A stretch of 49,930 bases of DNA, from positions 1 to 49,930 of the forward strand of contig NZ_DS990391.1 of the NCBI RefSeq assembly GCF_000155475.1, given 5' to 3'. The notes beneath the pieces were generated by a model. That model ran no database searches and was not told the origin of the DNA. It saw nothing but the letters and a program-made list of their open reading frames with translations. Position numbers and translations under genes: made by a program. Origin of the DNA: Helicobacter cinaedi CCUG 18818 = ATCC BAA-847 (GTDB lineage: Bacteria; Campylobacterota; Campylobacteria; Campylobacterales; Helicobacteraceae). Of the stretch, positions 27,025 to 34,863 are shown piece by piece; positions within the stretch are counted from its first letter, which is position 1; each line of letters starts with the position of its first letter.

Positions 27025-28027
27025 CTAGAACAGAGATTCTGCTGCTTGACTGTTCCCAATGTGTGCTCTGTAAAGAGTGTCCACATTGAGAACATGGAAG
27101 TCGCCCTTTTGAATGGCGCCTTCAGGAAGTTTCCCTGCATCGGCTTGCATTTCAGGCACGACTTCTAGCTTGGCGAAGTAAATGCCATTGGCACTTTCCT
27201 TCACTTCACTGATTTTGAAACCACAGGTATTGATATAGCCTTCGAGCTTGTCGAAGGTATCAAAATTGTTCCTTGTGGACTCCTCCACAACAGCCTCAAC
27301 AATATCATCGCTGACATTGTTGTGTAGCCAAGCCCCTTGAGCTTTGTCAAAGACAAAACCAAGTGACTTTAACGCAGTGCTATTGTTAAAAACAGCACCA
27401 CTTGCTTTGGCTGTTGAGCCTCCCTTCATCTCCAGCTTTACACCAAGAGGCTCTAAAGCACTCTTGAGTTCCGCTAGGCTTTTCGGGTCCGCCTGTGGCT
27501 GTGGCTGATCCATTTCTGGATCATATTCCTCCTGAATATACGGCATTGAGCCGAACTCAGTTGGGAACGCAAGGCGAAAGCCTTGTGCCACAGCCACTTT
27601 TTTTGATCATGGTGATCGGTTTCGATCGCCAGATCTGTGTATCTTGCTTATATTCGGCAAGATACACTTCGTGGCGGAAAGGTCCTGTGAAGTCTTTGCG
27701 GTGTATTTCTATCACCGCTTTCATATTCTCTCCGGTCCCTTCCGTCCAATGATTCCAATAACCGAGAAGCCCGGTCATTTCAGCTCTTTTCAAATAGGCA
27801 TTGTATCCTATTATGATATTGAATTTATCCTTATATCCAACCGCGTAAATTTCGCGGAGGAAGGGATTTAAATTCAAGAGCTGGCACAATTCTAGGAATT
27901 GCTCCTTCTGCCCTTGGGGTAAATTTAAGCCCATTGAGCTAAGGTATTCAATAGCCTTAGCTTTGGCTGCTTCGTTTGAAGCAATGACTTGTCCTTGGTT
28001 TTGCGCGATTTGAATTTGATTGCTCAT
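27025..28027 (-). pseudogene. RecT/Bet single-strand annealing protein with C-terminal extension, frameshifted
   Basis: The first half is a Bet/RecT protein: LNLNPFLREIYAVGYKDKFNIIIGYNAYLKRAE, GPFRHEVYLAEYKQ, KPITMIKK. After an A7 run (should be A6) near 27597 the second frame goes on VAVAQGFRLAFPTEFGSMPYIQEEYD, the family's usual continuation. A further ~150 residues form an extra domain (LKSLGFVFDKAQGAWLHNNV) not usual in Bet. I chose ATG 28027 after AAAGGA. With the Fe-S nuclease at 32827 it forms a recombination pair, as in phages and some conjugative elements. Confidence 0.8.
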
Positions 28028-28080
28028 TTTCAATCCTTTTGCTTGCCACCTGTTAGAGCAAGACTTGAGATTTTACAGGC

Positions 28081-28205
28081 TAGAGTATTAAATACTCTAT
28101 AGAAGGATTCACCAAAACCATCCCTTAGAGGGATTGTTAAGGGAATCCCTCTAAGAATATTTTGAGTGAATTATGGCTGGTATTCACAAGCGTAATACCA
28201 ATATG
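28081..28205 (-). promoter_or_regulatory. Cluster of perfect stems upstream of recT
   Basis: TAGAGTAT/ATACTCTA (28081-28099), a perfect 12-bp stem CTTAGAGGGATT/AATCCCTCTAAG (28124-28135/28144-28155), GGTATT/AATACC, and AATATGAC-TCTGG-GTCATATT fill the 190-bp gap between recT and the next gene. Confidence 0.55.
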
Positions 28206-28218
28206 ACTCTGGGTCATA

Positions 28219-28614
28219 TTAATTCGCTTGGTGCCACACCATAGCCCATTCTTCAAATGGAATGAACTCGCCATCCCCGGTAGCAAAGCCACCGAAAACG
28301 ATTTCTTCATCTCCATCTGTCTCGGAAGTCAAGACATTCTCAATCTCAACCTCCACGCCATTGGTATCTCGGATTTTTAATTTTCCGACATACTCCTTTA
28401 GCGGCACCGGGGTAATGAGGTGATAATCCTCATTGCCCTCAGCCCTAGCCTTTGATTTAAGCCATTCATCATAAGATGAAAAGCTCTCCTCAAAGCCTTG
28501 GTTAGCCGCTGCCTTATTCACAGCAGACAGAATATACTTCTGCGCTGTGATAAAATTTTCAAAGGAGAGTGATTCAACCACTTCTCCTTTAAAAAATTTT
28601 ACTATCACAAACAT
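28219..28614 (-). CDS. Hypothetical protein, 131 residues
   Basis: Start ATG after GGAGG. The sequence is acidic and soluble, with an N-terminal strand-rich start (MFVIVKFFKGEVVESLSF) and a Gly/Glu-rich end (DGDEEIVFGGFATGDGEF). No family is recognised. It lies 8 bp downstream of the next gene in the operon. Confidence 0.6.
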   Translation of the reverse strand: MFVIVKFFKGEVVESLSFENFITAQKYILSAVNKAAANQGFEESFSSYDEWLKSKARAEGNEDYHLITPVPLKEYVGKLKIRDTNGVEVEIENVLTSETDGDEEIVFGGFATGDGEFIPFEEWAMVWHQAN

Positions 28615-28622
28615 GCTTCCTC

Positions 28623-28898
28623 CTAGAGTCTTACAACTCTAGCCGTGATAGCCCTTTCAGCACCATCACAGCTTCTATACAAGCTTAAATAGTCTTCAAG
28701 ACCATCTAAGCCGCCCAGAAAACTCTCAATCTCATCTTGGGTTGCCACTTCGACATCCCCAAGATCAAAATATTGAGTTTGAAGAGTTTCCAACTCTTCT
28801 TGAATCGCTTCACGCAACTCATCTGTGCTTGAATACACACGAAGTGTAGATTCCAAGCTTTCCGAGCTGTTGAAGCTCACCAAAATGATTTTTTTCAT
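28623..28898 (-). CDS. Hypothetical protein, 91 residues
   Basis: MKKIILVSFNSSESLESTLRVY after GGAGAAAAA. Acidic, with a Glu-rich helix (LREAIQEELETLQ) and no recognised motif. Its start overlaps the stop of the upstream gene. A perfect 8-bp stem GAAGAGTT-TCC-AACTCTTC lies inside it. Confidence 0.6.
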   Translation of the reverse strand: MKKIILVSFNSSESLESTLRVYSSTDELREAIQEELETLQTQYFDLGDVEVATQDEIESFLGGLDGLEDYLSLYRSCDGAERAITARVVRL

Positions 28899-29188
28899 TT
28901 TTTCTCCTCTTGCATTAACTCATAGCAGCCCTTGCTTAACATATAGTTAAGCGGTTCCACTAAGTCTTCTTTCGACCTCCCAAAGACAACAGCACAATAG
29001 GTATCTAACCTATTACTATTGTCTTTGTCTTTGAGAATTGTCGCCTTAAAGCCAATCTTATGCAGCTCCTTTACAAATGCTTCCGCAAATTCTAGGAGCG
29101 TAGGCTCATCTAGAATCGCAGATTCCTTGTTGTAGAACTGCATACAACCGGTTCTAAAACCGATTAATCCTTCACTCACTTCCAACAA
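28895..29188 (-). CDS. Hypothetical protein, 97 residues, start inside a long hairpin
   Basis: Acidic soluble protein (EFAEAFVKELHKIGFKATIL), unrecognised. No ATG fits; the only starts are TTG codons at 29188 or one codon upstream. Both lie inside an arm of the 25-bp perfect inverted repeat at 29177-29231, which also contains the end of the upstream gene. Initiation would need that hairpin opened by the ribosome finishing the upstream gene. Confidence 0.55.
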   Translation of the reverse strand: MLEVSEGLIGFRTGCMQFYNKESAILDEPTLLEFAEAFVKELHKIGFKATILKDKDNSNRLDTYCAVVFGRSKEDLVEPLNYMLSKGCYELMQEEKK

Positions 29189-29505
29189 TGGAGATCTTGG
29201 AAATAATCCAAGATCTCCATTGTTGGAAGTGGTTTTATTACCACATCATTAAATGACATCCCAAAACAGATGTCATTTAAGAACACATATAGGTCCAACT
29301 CTTCGCAATACGCGAACTTCAACCCATAGGTCTCCTTGTAGTATTCTATATCATTCTCACTAAAATTAGTGAGAAAATATTGATATGGCTCAAAGTTCTC
29401 AGGAACTTCGAACTCATATTCCAAGGAGAATTGTTCTCCTATATTATTACAAAGAACCATATCGTGGTCCTTCATAAATTGACCGAAATTTAACTCTTTT
29501 GCCAT
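29176..29505 (-). CDS. Hypothetical protein, 109 residues, hairpin-dense
   Basis: I chose ATG 29505 (MAKELNFGQFMKDHDMV) after AAGGAG; an upstream extension would run through the leader. The protein is aromatic and acidic (YYKETYGLKFAYCEELDLYVF) and unrecognised. Nearly the whole gene is made of perfect stems: 29249-29260/29269-29280 (12 bp), TTCTCACTAA/TTAGTGAGAA, AGGAGAA/TTCTCCT, and the 25-bp repeat at its end. Confidence 0.6.
   Translation of the reverse strand: MAKELNFGQFMKDHDMVLCNNIGEQFSLEYEFEVPENFEPYQYFLTNFSENDIEYYKETYGLKFAYCEELDLYVFLNDICFGMSFNDVVIKPLPTMEILDYFQDLHCWK
29177..29231 (-). repeat. 25-bp perfect inverted repeat across a gene junction
   Basis: Arms 29177-29201 and 29207-29231 are perfectly complementary around AATAA. 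The repeat encodes the last residues of one gene (MEILDYFQDLHCWK) and holds the start of the next. Confidence 0.85.
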
Positions 29506-29519
29506 TTTTTCTCCTTTTG

Positions 29520-29600
29520 ACAATTTGCCAAAAAGACAGCACTCTGCCATAAGGCAGAAAAAATACTGCCTTATGGCTTATTCAGTGCCTAGTGGCACAA
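29520..29600 (-). promoter_or_regulatory. Structured leader, second family (copy 2)
   Basis: Same plan as copy 1: GTGCC-TAGT-GGCAC, an 11-bp perfect stem CCATAAGGCAG/CTGCCTTATGG closed by GCACT/AGTGC, GCTGTC, then TTTTGG...TCAAAA against the AGGAG (one G-U pair on the minus strand). An alternative short hairpin CTGCC-ATAA-GGCAG is possible. Confidence 0.7.
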
Positions 29601-30213
29601 CTAATAGAGGTTTTCCTCTTCCCACTGGATGAGAGCTTCTTCTGCTCTCTTCCAAATCTCGCTCTCTGCTTCCTCGCGTTTATGGATAATATAGAGGTCA
29701 CCCTCTATATTATCCACCTCCACGATTCCGCAGTCCGACCAAAAGTCGGATAGGACAAGGTTGCCTCTGTCCTCGCAAACTCCAAGCTTGTGGCTTGAAA
29801 CCTGCAAGATCTTCAACAGGATTTTCTAAAAAGAACACAATATTACAAGCATCGTGCCTGTCATATTCTCTTTTTGTCCCAAAATATGTGTTAAAATCAA
29901 TGGCTGTGTCGCCATCGACTTTGAACAATTTAAACTCTTTCTTGTCTTCCAAGAAAGAGTTTAAAATCTCCAACAGAGCCATAACGCTATGCGCGCTATA
30001 CTCTGTATAGAGCTTTATTCTAGAAAGTTCTACCTCATCATCTAGGAGAATATTGAATATTCCCCTGTCCTTCTCATCTTCAAACTCGCTCTCAACCTCA
30101 ACAAGAGACAATCTCTTATCAAGGTTTAATTCCCTTGCTTCGGGTATCAATTCGATAGCCCAAAGCATTTGTCTCGAGATTTCCTCGAGTTTGTTGTAAT
30201 CCTTTTTTAGCAT
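29601..30213 (-). pseudogene. Hypothetical acidic protein, probably frameshifted
   Basis: From ATG 30213 after GGAG the frame MLKKDYNKLEEISRQML is convincing to about NIVFFLENPVED (29815), then turns into unlikely basic text that ends at 29710. An overlapping frame supplies LQVSSHKLGVCEDRGNLVLSDFWSDCGIVEVDNIEGD and ends at 29601. A single slip near 29800 would join them. Alternatively they are two overlapping genes. A perfect 14-bp palindrome in the coding sequence lies at 29684-29697/29702-29715. Confidence 0.5.
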
Positions 30214-30233
30214 TTTTTTCTCCTTTTGTTTTT

Positions 30234-30545
30234 TTATAACTCTATCCCATAGTCCTCAAAGTAAGCCTCTGGAATCATTTCCAAGAGAGCCTCTATACTT
30301 TGAGCAACATAGGGTTCTTCTAAGCCAAGCACATCATCGTAGTAACATTTACGCTGCATATCAAACAGCATGTATCCACTGGCAACTTCTTCGGCAACCC
30401 TACCTTGAACTTTATGGGCACTAAACTCCATAAAATCCAAGATCATTAACGCCTTTTTGTTTGGTTCATCTAATTCGACATCACCGAAAAAGACTTCGCC
30501 AATACAAAAAAGCTCACAATTTTTAAAATCTAAAGGCTCTCGCAT
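30234..30545 (-). CDS. Hypothetical protein, 103 residues
   Basis: Start ATG 30545 (MREPLDFKNCELFCIGEVFF) after AAAGGAGG; it overlaps the end of the upstream gene by 16 bp. Acidic and soluble, with a Tyr/Asp-rich middle (RKCYYDDVLGLEEPY). No family is recognised. Confidence 0.6.
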   Translation of the reverse strand: MREPLDFKNCELFCIGEVFFGDVELDEPNKKALMILDFMEFSAHKVQGRVAEEVASGYMLFDMQRKCYYDDVLGLEEPYVAQSIEALLEMIPEAYFEDYGIEL

Positions 30546-31009
30546 AGCTCCTCCTTTAGATTTTTCATTCCCCAAGCATAAGCGGCATTAGCCGTTGTCA
30601 CGATAATCTCGTGAGCTAGCTCCATTGCCGCTTTTAATTTGGGATAATTCCCAGCAACCTTGCCTTCATAGCGGATTTCCGCTACATCGACACATCCGTT
30701 GTATGGAGTGATAAACACACCATCTACAAACGGCTGATTGCTGAAAAATAATCTATTAGCAAAGATTGCCATTTCTGACACATCTTTGCCACCTAAAAAG
30801 CTTTTTACGAAGCCGGACTTGCCCCTAAGGATACAAGCCTTAGCTTCTTTGAAAGCTTTCTTGAGAATTTCAGAATCTGCATGTTCTATGCAGAAACTTT
30901 CATATTCTCCCCGCCATAAAAAGCCTAAACCATCCTGAATCGCAGAATCAAAATCTTCCGCGCTCCAGTCTTGGCTTGAGGCTTTTGCATGTTCCCTTAT
31001 GCTGTCCAT
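30530..31009 (-). CDS. Hypothetical protein, 159 residues
   Basis: MDSIREHAKASSQDWSAEDFD. The start overlaps the stop of the upstream gene, so translation is coupled. Soluble, with a helical first half and a second half with DGVFITPYNGCVDVAEIRY. Unrecognised. A 7-bp perfect stem TCTGCAT-GTTCT-ATGCAGA is inside it. Confidence 0.6.
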   Translation of the reverse strand: MDSIREHAKASSQDWSAEDFDSAIQDGLGFLWRGEYESFCIEHADSEILKKAFKEAKACILRGKSGFVKSFLGGKDVSEMAIFANRLFFSNQPFVDGVFITPYNGCVDVAEIRYEGKVAGNYPKLKAAMELAHEIIVTTANAAYAWGMKNLKEELCESL

Positions 31010-31320
31010 AGGTTTTGTCCTCCTTCCAGCATTTTTTCTATTGTTTTATTATAAGCAAGACTTAAAGTCCGCTCATAATTAAATACTTTTTCCATTGCAC
31101 CCTCAACACAGCTAAAATGCGCTAAATAGCGAGCAACAGCCCACTCTTCGCACATTTCTGTGACAGAGAGATTGCGGAAAAACTCCTTTTTTTCCGCATT
31201 TAACATTTCTGAAGCAATCAATTCTTTCGCCTCAGAAAATGCTATATTCACATCAGCATCGTGTTGATGCTGTTGCAAGAAGTTTGTAACTTCCTGCATT
31301 TTTTTGTTGTTTGCGACCAT
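30997..31320 (-). CDS. Hypothetical helical protein, 107 residues
   Basis: Start ATG after GGAGG, overlapping the upstream stop (TAATG). Mostly helical (EVTNFLQQHQHDADVNIAFSEAKELI), with no known motif. It carries a perfect 10-bp stem at 31173-31182/31189-31198. The product ends inside the start of the next gene. Confidence 0.6.
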   Translation of the reverse strand: MVANNKKMQEVTNFLQQHQHDADVNIAFSEAKELIASEMLNAEKKEFFRNLSVTEMCEEWAVARYLAHFSCVEGAMEKVFNYERTLSLAYNKTIEKMLEGGQNLWTA

Positions 31321-31610
31321 TATGCAACCTCCTTTTCGAGGTTGGCAAATCGCTCAAGGGTTTCCTGAGCGATATTGACACACAGCTGTGCTGTGTGTGG
31401 GTCGCCTTTTCCGTGGCAAGCCAACTGAAATTCATCAACCAAGCTAGATACGGAGAAAGCTGCAGTTTTTGCCGCCAACTCTTTTTCCTTAATTGCAGAA
31501 GAAACTTCCGCAATCACTTTTCTGAAAACTTCTTGGAAGTCTTTATCTCTTTCAAGATTCATGCAAACCTCAAAGATGTGTGCATTGCTGTAAATTTCAA
31601 AATGTTCCAT
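31320..31610 (-). CDS. Hypothetical helical protein, 96 residues
   Basis: MEHFEIYSNAHIFEVCMNLER after AAAAGGAG. Helical, Ala/Glu-rich (VFRKVIAEVSSAIKEKELAAK) and unrecognised. A first-family leader stem lies 46 nt before its start. Perfect stems at 31378-31386/31390-31398 (9 bp) and ATCGCTCA/TGAGCGAT lie in its second half. Confidence 0.6.
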   Translation of the reverse strand: MEHFEIYSNAHIFEVCMNLERDKDFQEVFRKVIAEVSSAIKEKELAAKTAAFSVSSLVDEFQLACHGKGDPHTAQLCVNIAQETLERFANLEKEVA

Positions 31611-31656
31611 GTCTTACTCCTTTTATATTTTTAAGACAAAATACAAGGAGCCTAAT

Positions 31657-31688
31657 CCCAAGTGGGAATATTTAGACTCCCACTCGGG
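31657..31688 (-). promoter_or_regulatory. First-family leader stem-loop (46 nt before start)
   Basis: Minus strand CCCGAGTGGGA/TCCCACTTGGG pair completely if one G-U is allowed; on the plus strand the same pair would be A-C. This favours an RNA read from the minus strand. Confidence 0.7.
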
Positions 31689-31689
31689 C

Positions 31690-31798
31690 TGACTATAGAG
31701 TGAAACACTCCATTAGAGATTCTCCTATCCATAGGGATAGAAAAAAAATCCCTAATGGAAGGCTTTTATTGCAATAAGTGCCAAATGGCACTTATTAT
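31690..31798 (-). other. Structured intercistronic spacer
   Basis: It holds CTCCATTAG...CTAATGGA-type and AAGTGCC-AAAT-GGCACTT perfect stems between the gene ending at 31801 and the first-family stem. No coding frame. Confidence 0.45.
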
Positions 31799-31800
31799 GA

Positions 31801-32094
31801 TTAATACCAATGGACACGGACATAGCCGCTTTTGACGGCGTATGGCGCGTGTGCCATTGATTTAAGACTCATAAGAGCCTCTTGCTTCTCCTTTGACAGA
31901 GAAGCAATTTTTTCTTGAGATAGGGAGAGTAAATCATCCCTATCTACCTCTACGAAGGTTCGCTCCTCATCGCCGAAGTGCTGGACTTCCAGCTCTTCTA
32001 ACATAGAGGAGAACCCCTCTATATCATAGTTGAAGCCGATGCAATCACCGACCTCAACTATATAATTTTTAATTACATGAGCACGATAACCCAT
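31801..32094 (-). CDS. Hypothetical protein, 97 residues
   Basis: MGYRAHVIKNYIVEVGDCIGFNYD after GGAGAAAAA. I recall an MGYRA-type opening from small plasmid proteins of unknown function, so it is probably a conserved small family. The middle is acidic (EVQHFGDEERTFVEVDRDDL) and the end basic and aromatic (VKSGYVRVHWY). No motif gives a role. Confidence 0.6.
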   Translation of the reverse strand: MGYRAHVIKNYIVEVGDCIGFNYDIEGFSSMLEELEVQHFGDEERTFVEVDRDDLLSLSQEKIASLSKEKQEALMSLKSMAHAPYAVKSGYVRVHWY

Positions 32095-32123
32095 TTTTTT
32101 CTCCTTTTGTTTTTATTCACGCT

Positions 32124-32468
32124 TTACAGCGTGCAGTAATGCAAGGAAGTTTCCTTGCAAAATTCCTCTGCAAAAATGATAGCTTCTTCGGCTACCATTT
32201 TTACCATTTCGTCTATAGAGACATCTGCTCTATAGATGTGATCTTCTTTGATCACCTCTTCATCAAGGAGAATCTGCTCGATTATGCCATTCTAGTCTGC
32301 CCTGAGCAAGTATTGCTCAATGGTTAAGATGACTGCCCTCTCCGTGCCAAACTCGAGATCATTGATCTCGTAGCTTGACATGTAGAGCTCGAACAGCCCG
32401 TTCCCAATGGAAGCTAAAAGAACTCGTTGAGAGTCCTCAAGGCTTTGTCTTATTAGTTCTTCGAACAT
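32124..32468 (-). pseudogene. Hypothetical protein with one in-frame TAG
   Basis: From ATG 32468 (MFEELIRQSLEDSQRVLLASI) the frame is open to 32124 except for TAG at 32292-32294, between YLLRAD and NGIIEQILLDEEV. The protein (114 codons) looks coherent on both sides, acidic and helical, so this is a single nonsense change. Family unknown. Confidence 0.6.
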
Positions 32469-32471
32469 TTT

Positions 32472-32807
32472 CTAATCCTCCTTAAAGACTAATTTTTTAA
32501 GAGACTCTTTGAGAGCCTCAATTCCTTTAGACTCCTTCACAATTCTAAGAAACTCGTCCTTATCTTCGCTAGAGAGCTTATCCTTATAGAGTTTATAGCC
32601 ATCGCTGACTAAAAACTCTGTTTTGCCTATTCTAAGGAGATAAATGTTTGCTAACAAACCCTCCTTAGAAGTTACATAGCCAATGTGCGTAAAAAGCTCA
32701 TCAGCCAATAAATTTTCAACTATTGCGTTTTTTAGTTCGCAATAGTTGAAACTTGCAAGGACATTGCCTTGAATGTCCTTGCTTTTAATATTTAACAAAC
32801 CAAACAT
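32472..32807 (-). CDS. Hypothetical protein, 111 residues
   Basis: MFGLLNIKSKDIQGNVLASFNY after AAAAGGAG. It may have a small beta domain (LANIYLLRIGKTEFLVSDGY) and has a Lys/Glu-rich C-terminal helix. Unrecognised. It sits directly downstream of the nuclease gene (19-bp gap). Confidence 0.6.
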   Translation of the reverse strand: MFGLLNIKSKDIQGNVLASFNYCELKNAIVENLLADELFTHIGYVTSKEGLLANIYLLRIGKTEFLVSDGYKLYKDKLSSEDKDEFLRIVKESKGIEALKESLKKLVFKED

Positions 32808-32826
32808 TTTTACTCCTTTTGTTTGA

Positions 32827-33774
32827 TTAAGAAATCCTCAACATACCATAGTCTTTACCTACGGTTTTGAGAGCTTCAAAAATGTCGGGATGTTGTTCAG
32901 CAAGTGCTTTGCTATCAACACCAACACGCCCTTTCATAAGAGTGTATGAAAGACTTAAATCTTGCACCTGAACTTTTTTCGTGTTTGTGGCACTCATAAA
33001 GTCCATAAGCTTTGATTTAAGCCCATCTGCCTCTTTTTGGGCTTCTTTTGAAGCCTTTTGCAACTCTGCATACCTTAGAGCATCTTGCTCTAATTCTAAA
33101 GGCAAACTATCCGCACCCTTGTGGAGCACAGGACAATTACCTTTGTAACTGCAGAAGCTGCATAAGTTTCCTACTTCCCCTTGTGGCTCTTGCTTTGATT
33201 GCAAGGAATCCCACAAGTTTTTAGCTCTATCAAGTGCCATTTGAAACATTTCCTCAGAATAAGGGATGTCAAACGCCTCCATAGCCCCACTATTTAGGTT
33301 GATTACAGCAATAATGCCGCGATCAACCTTTTGTTTCTTACGGAGAAGTCCCATTTGAAGCTGGACTTGTAAAATCCAACTTAAGTATGGAGTTTCTGGT
33401 ATCGCGTTGGTGCTTTTGCACTCAACGACAATACTTTCAGCCCCCATACTTACAACGAAGTCTATGTGGGTTTTAATAAAGGCGTAATCGCCTTCACCAG
33501 CCACTTCGACTTGCTCCTCAAATGGAAGTCTTCCACCTTGTAACCCACAGCGGATTATAGATTCCGCCATGTGCCCTCGCAAGAACACTAATTCTTGCTG
33601 AAAACTAGCCTCAACAGGCTGAGTTTTAGCAAGAAAAGCCTTGCGCGGACATTGTCCTATGTCAGATGAACCGACATAGGTTGAGCGATCCCCTAGGGTC
33701 GCTTCCGTATTATTCTTAGAGAAGGCTTTGATACCACTCTCTAAGAAATTTAAAAATTTACTATTTGTTGCCAT
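32827..33774 (-). CDS. Cas4/RecB-like PD-(D/E)XK nuclease with Fe-S cysteines
   Basis: 315 residues. The nuclease motifs are in order: GHMAESII (His/Glu motif), HIDFVVS (Asp), VVECKST (ExK), and QVQLQMGLL (QxxxY-like). A single N-terminal Cys (GQCPRKAF) and a C-terminal CSFCSYKGNCP give the four-Cys pattern of Cas4/AddB-type 4Fe-4S nucleases. It would resect DNA ends to make single strands for the RecT protein at 27025. Start ATG follows AGGAG in a second-family leader. Internal stems include a 10-bp one at 33713-33722/33738-33747. Confidence 0.85.
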   Translation of the reverse strand: MATNSKFLNFLESGIKAFSKNNTEATLGDRSTYVGSSDIGQCPRKAFLAKTQPVEASFQQELVFLRGHMAESIIRCGLQGGRLPFEEQVEVAGEGDYAFIKTHIDFVVSMGAESIVVECKSTNAIPETPYLSWILQVQLQMGLLRKKQKVDRGIIAVINLNSGAMEAFDIPYSEEMFQMALDRAKNLWDSLQSKQEPQGEVGNLCSFCSYKGNCPVLHKGADSLPLELEQDALRYAELQKASKEAQKEADGLKSKLMDFMSATNTKKVQVQDLSLSYTLMKGRVGVDSKALAEQHPDIFEALKTVGKDYGMLRIS

Positions 33775-33784
33775 TTTTACTCCT

Positions 33785-33865
33785 TTTGGCTAAATTTGCC
33801 AAAAAGACAGCACTCTGCCATAGGCAGAAAAATACTGCCTTATGGCTTATGAGTGCCGAAGCACA
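33785..33865 (-). promoter_or_regulatory. Structured leader, second family (copy 3)
   Basis: GTGC-CGAA-GCAC, a CCATAGGCAG/CTGCCTTATGG stem with a bulge, GCTGTC, then a perfect TTTTGGC-AAATTTA-GCCAAAA whose last A's belong to the AAAAGGAG of the nuclease gene. Confidence 0.7.
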
Positions 33866-33887
33866 AACTCTATGGGCTCTAATCCCC

Positions 33888-34337
33888 TTATTCGGCTAGC
33901 GAAGCTTCATACGCCTTTGTGTTATCCACAAAGGTTTCAAAAGTGACTTCACCACTTTTTACAAGCTCCTCTAGCCAATCAACCACTTGATAGCGGTTGA
34001 AAAATAAGAAAGCATACTTTACAGGCATATCTTCTACGCCTAGCACACCTCCTATCCCGAAAACAGGGGCATTCGTAAGCCCAAAATTGTAGGGGTGCAA
34101 CATATCGTTGTCCCCGCAATATAAGAGCTCATCCAGCCCATTTTTAATGAGAACTTCATCTCTGAAGTCCCCAAATCTCTTGTCAAAATCCACTTTGGAG
34201 ACAATATTGTTCTCCTCAATGAATCCTTTCAAGGCTCCTTTATAGTGCAAGGCTAAGCCCTTCTCACTAAAAGTAAGCCACTCTCTTCCATAGGAGCTGT
34301 TTAGCTCCTTTAAAATGTCCATGTTTAATTTGTCCAT
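33888..34337 (-). CDS. Hypothetical protein, 149 residues
   Basis: MDKLNMDILKELNSSYGREWL after GGAGAAAAA. Soluble, with a Gly-rich middle (TNAPVFGIGGVLGVEDM) and a FFNRYQVVDWLEELV helix. No family is recognised. It follows the membrane protein gene by 10 bp. Confidence 0.6.
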   Translation of the reverse strand: MDKLNMDILKELNSSYGREWLTFSEKGLALHYKGALKGFIEENNIVSKVDFDKRFGDFRDEVLIKNGLDELLYCGDNDMLHPYNFGLTNAPVFGIGGVLGVEDMPVKYAFLFFNRYQVVDWLEELVKSGEVTFETFVDNTKAYEASLAE

Positions 34338-34347
34338 TTTTTCTCCT

Positions 34348-34842
34348 TTATATTTCCCAGCCAGCGTCTAACGCGCCAAGCCGATATTCTTCTTGATCAC
34401 TATGACCGAGGTCTTCGTATTCTGCATCCACCTTCTCTTTCCACTCTTTCCAAGAAATAGTCTTGATAGAGCTTTCTTCTGGTTCTGCATTTTCGATCGC
34501 AGAAATAGTAGGAGCTGGAACTACATAGCGTATTCTTTTAATTCGCCTTCGTTCTCTCAATTTATAAGTGATATTCTCCCTTATAAATTGTTTTAACTCC
34601 CGAAAAAACTTTCTTTTTTTACGAGACATCCGCCTTTTTATCTCCAAGATCTTTTCCCTAAAGTGAATCCACTTCCACTCCAAGAAGAAGTGAATTTCTA
34701 TGTAGAGAATACCAATCAAAATGATTGGTGATAGAACTAGTCCGGCGACCAAAGATAGATAGAACCATCCATCTACCTTTCCTTTGTTCATTTCTGCGTA
34801 ATCTCTATTCATTTCGAAGAATAGATTTTTTATTTTTTCCAT
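34348..34842 (-). CDS. Single- or double-pass membrane protein, 164 residues
   Basis: I chose ATG 34842 (MEKIKNLFFEMNRDYAEMN) after AAGGAG; an upstream extension runs through the leader. One long hydrophobic stretch (WFYLSLVAGLVLSPIILIGI) is followed by an amphipathic segment and a very basic region (RRMSRKKRKFFRELKQF), which should stay in the cytoplasm, then an acidic tail. Role unknown. Confidence 0.6.
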   Translation of the reverse strand: MEKIKNLFFEMNRDYAEMNKGKVDGWFYLSLVAGLVLSPIILIGILYIEIHFFLEWKWIHFREKILEIKRRMSRKKRKFFRELKQFIRENITYKLRERRRIKRIRYVVPAPTISAIENAEPEESSIKTISWKEWKEKVDAEYEDLGHSDQEEYRLGALDAGWEI

Positions 34843-34863
34843 TTGAAACTCCTTCTTGTTTCT

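Noticed and set aside
32827-33774. True Cas4 of a CRISPR adaptation module
   Set aside because: No cas1 or cas2 and no array nearby; the RecT partner points to a phage/plasmid recombination exonuclease.
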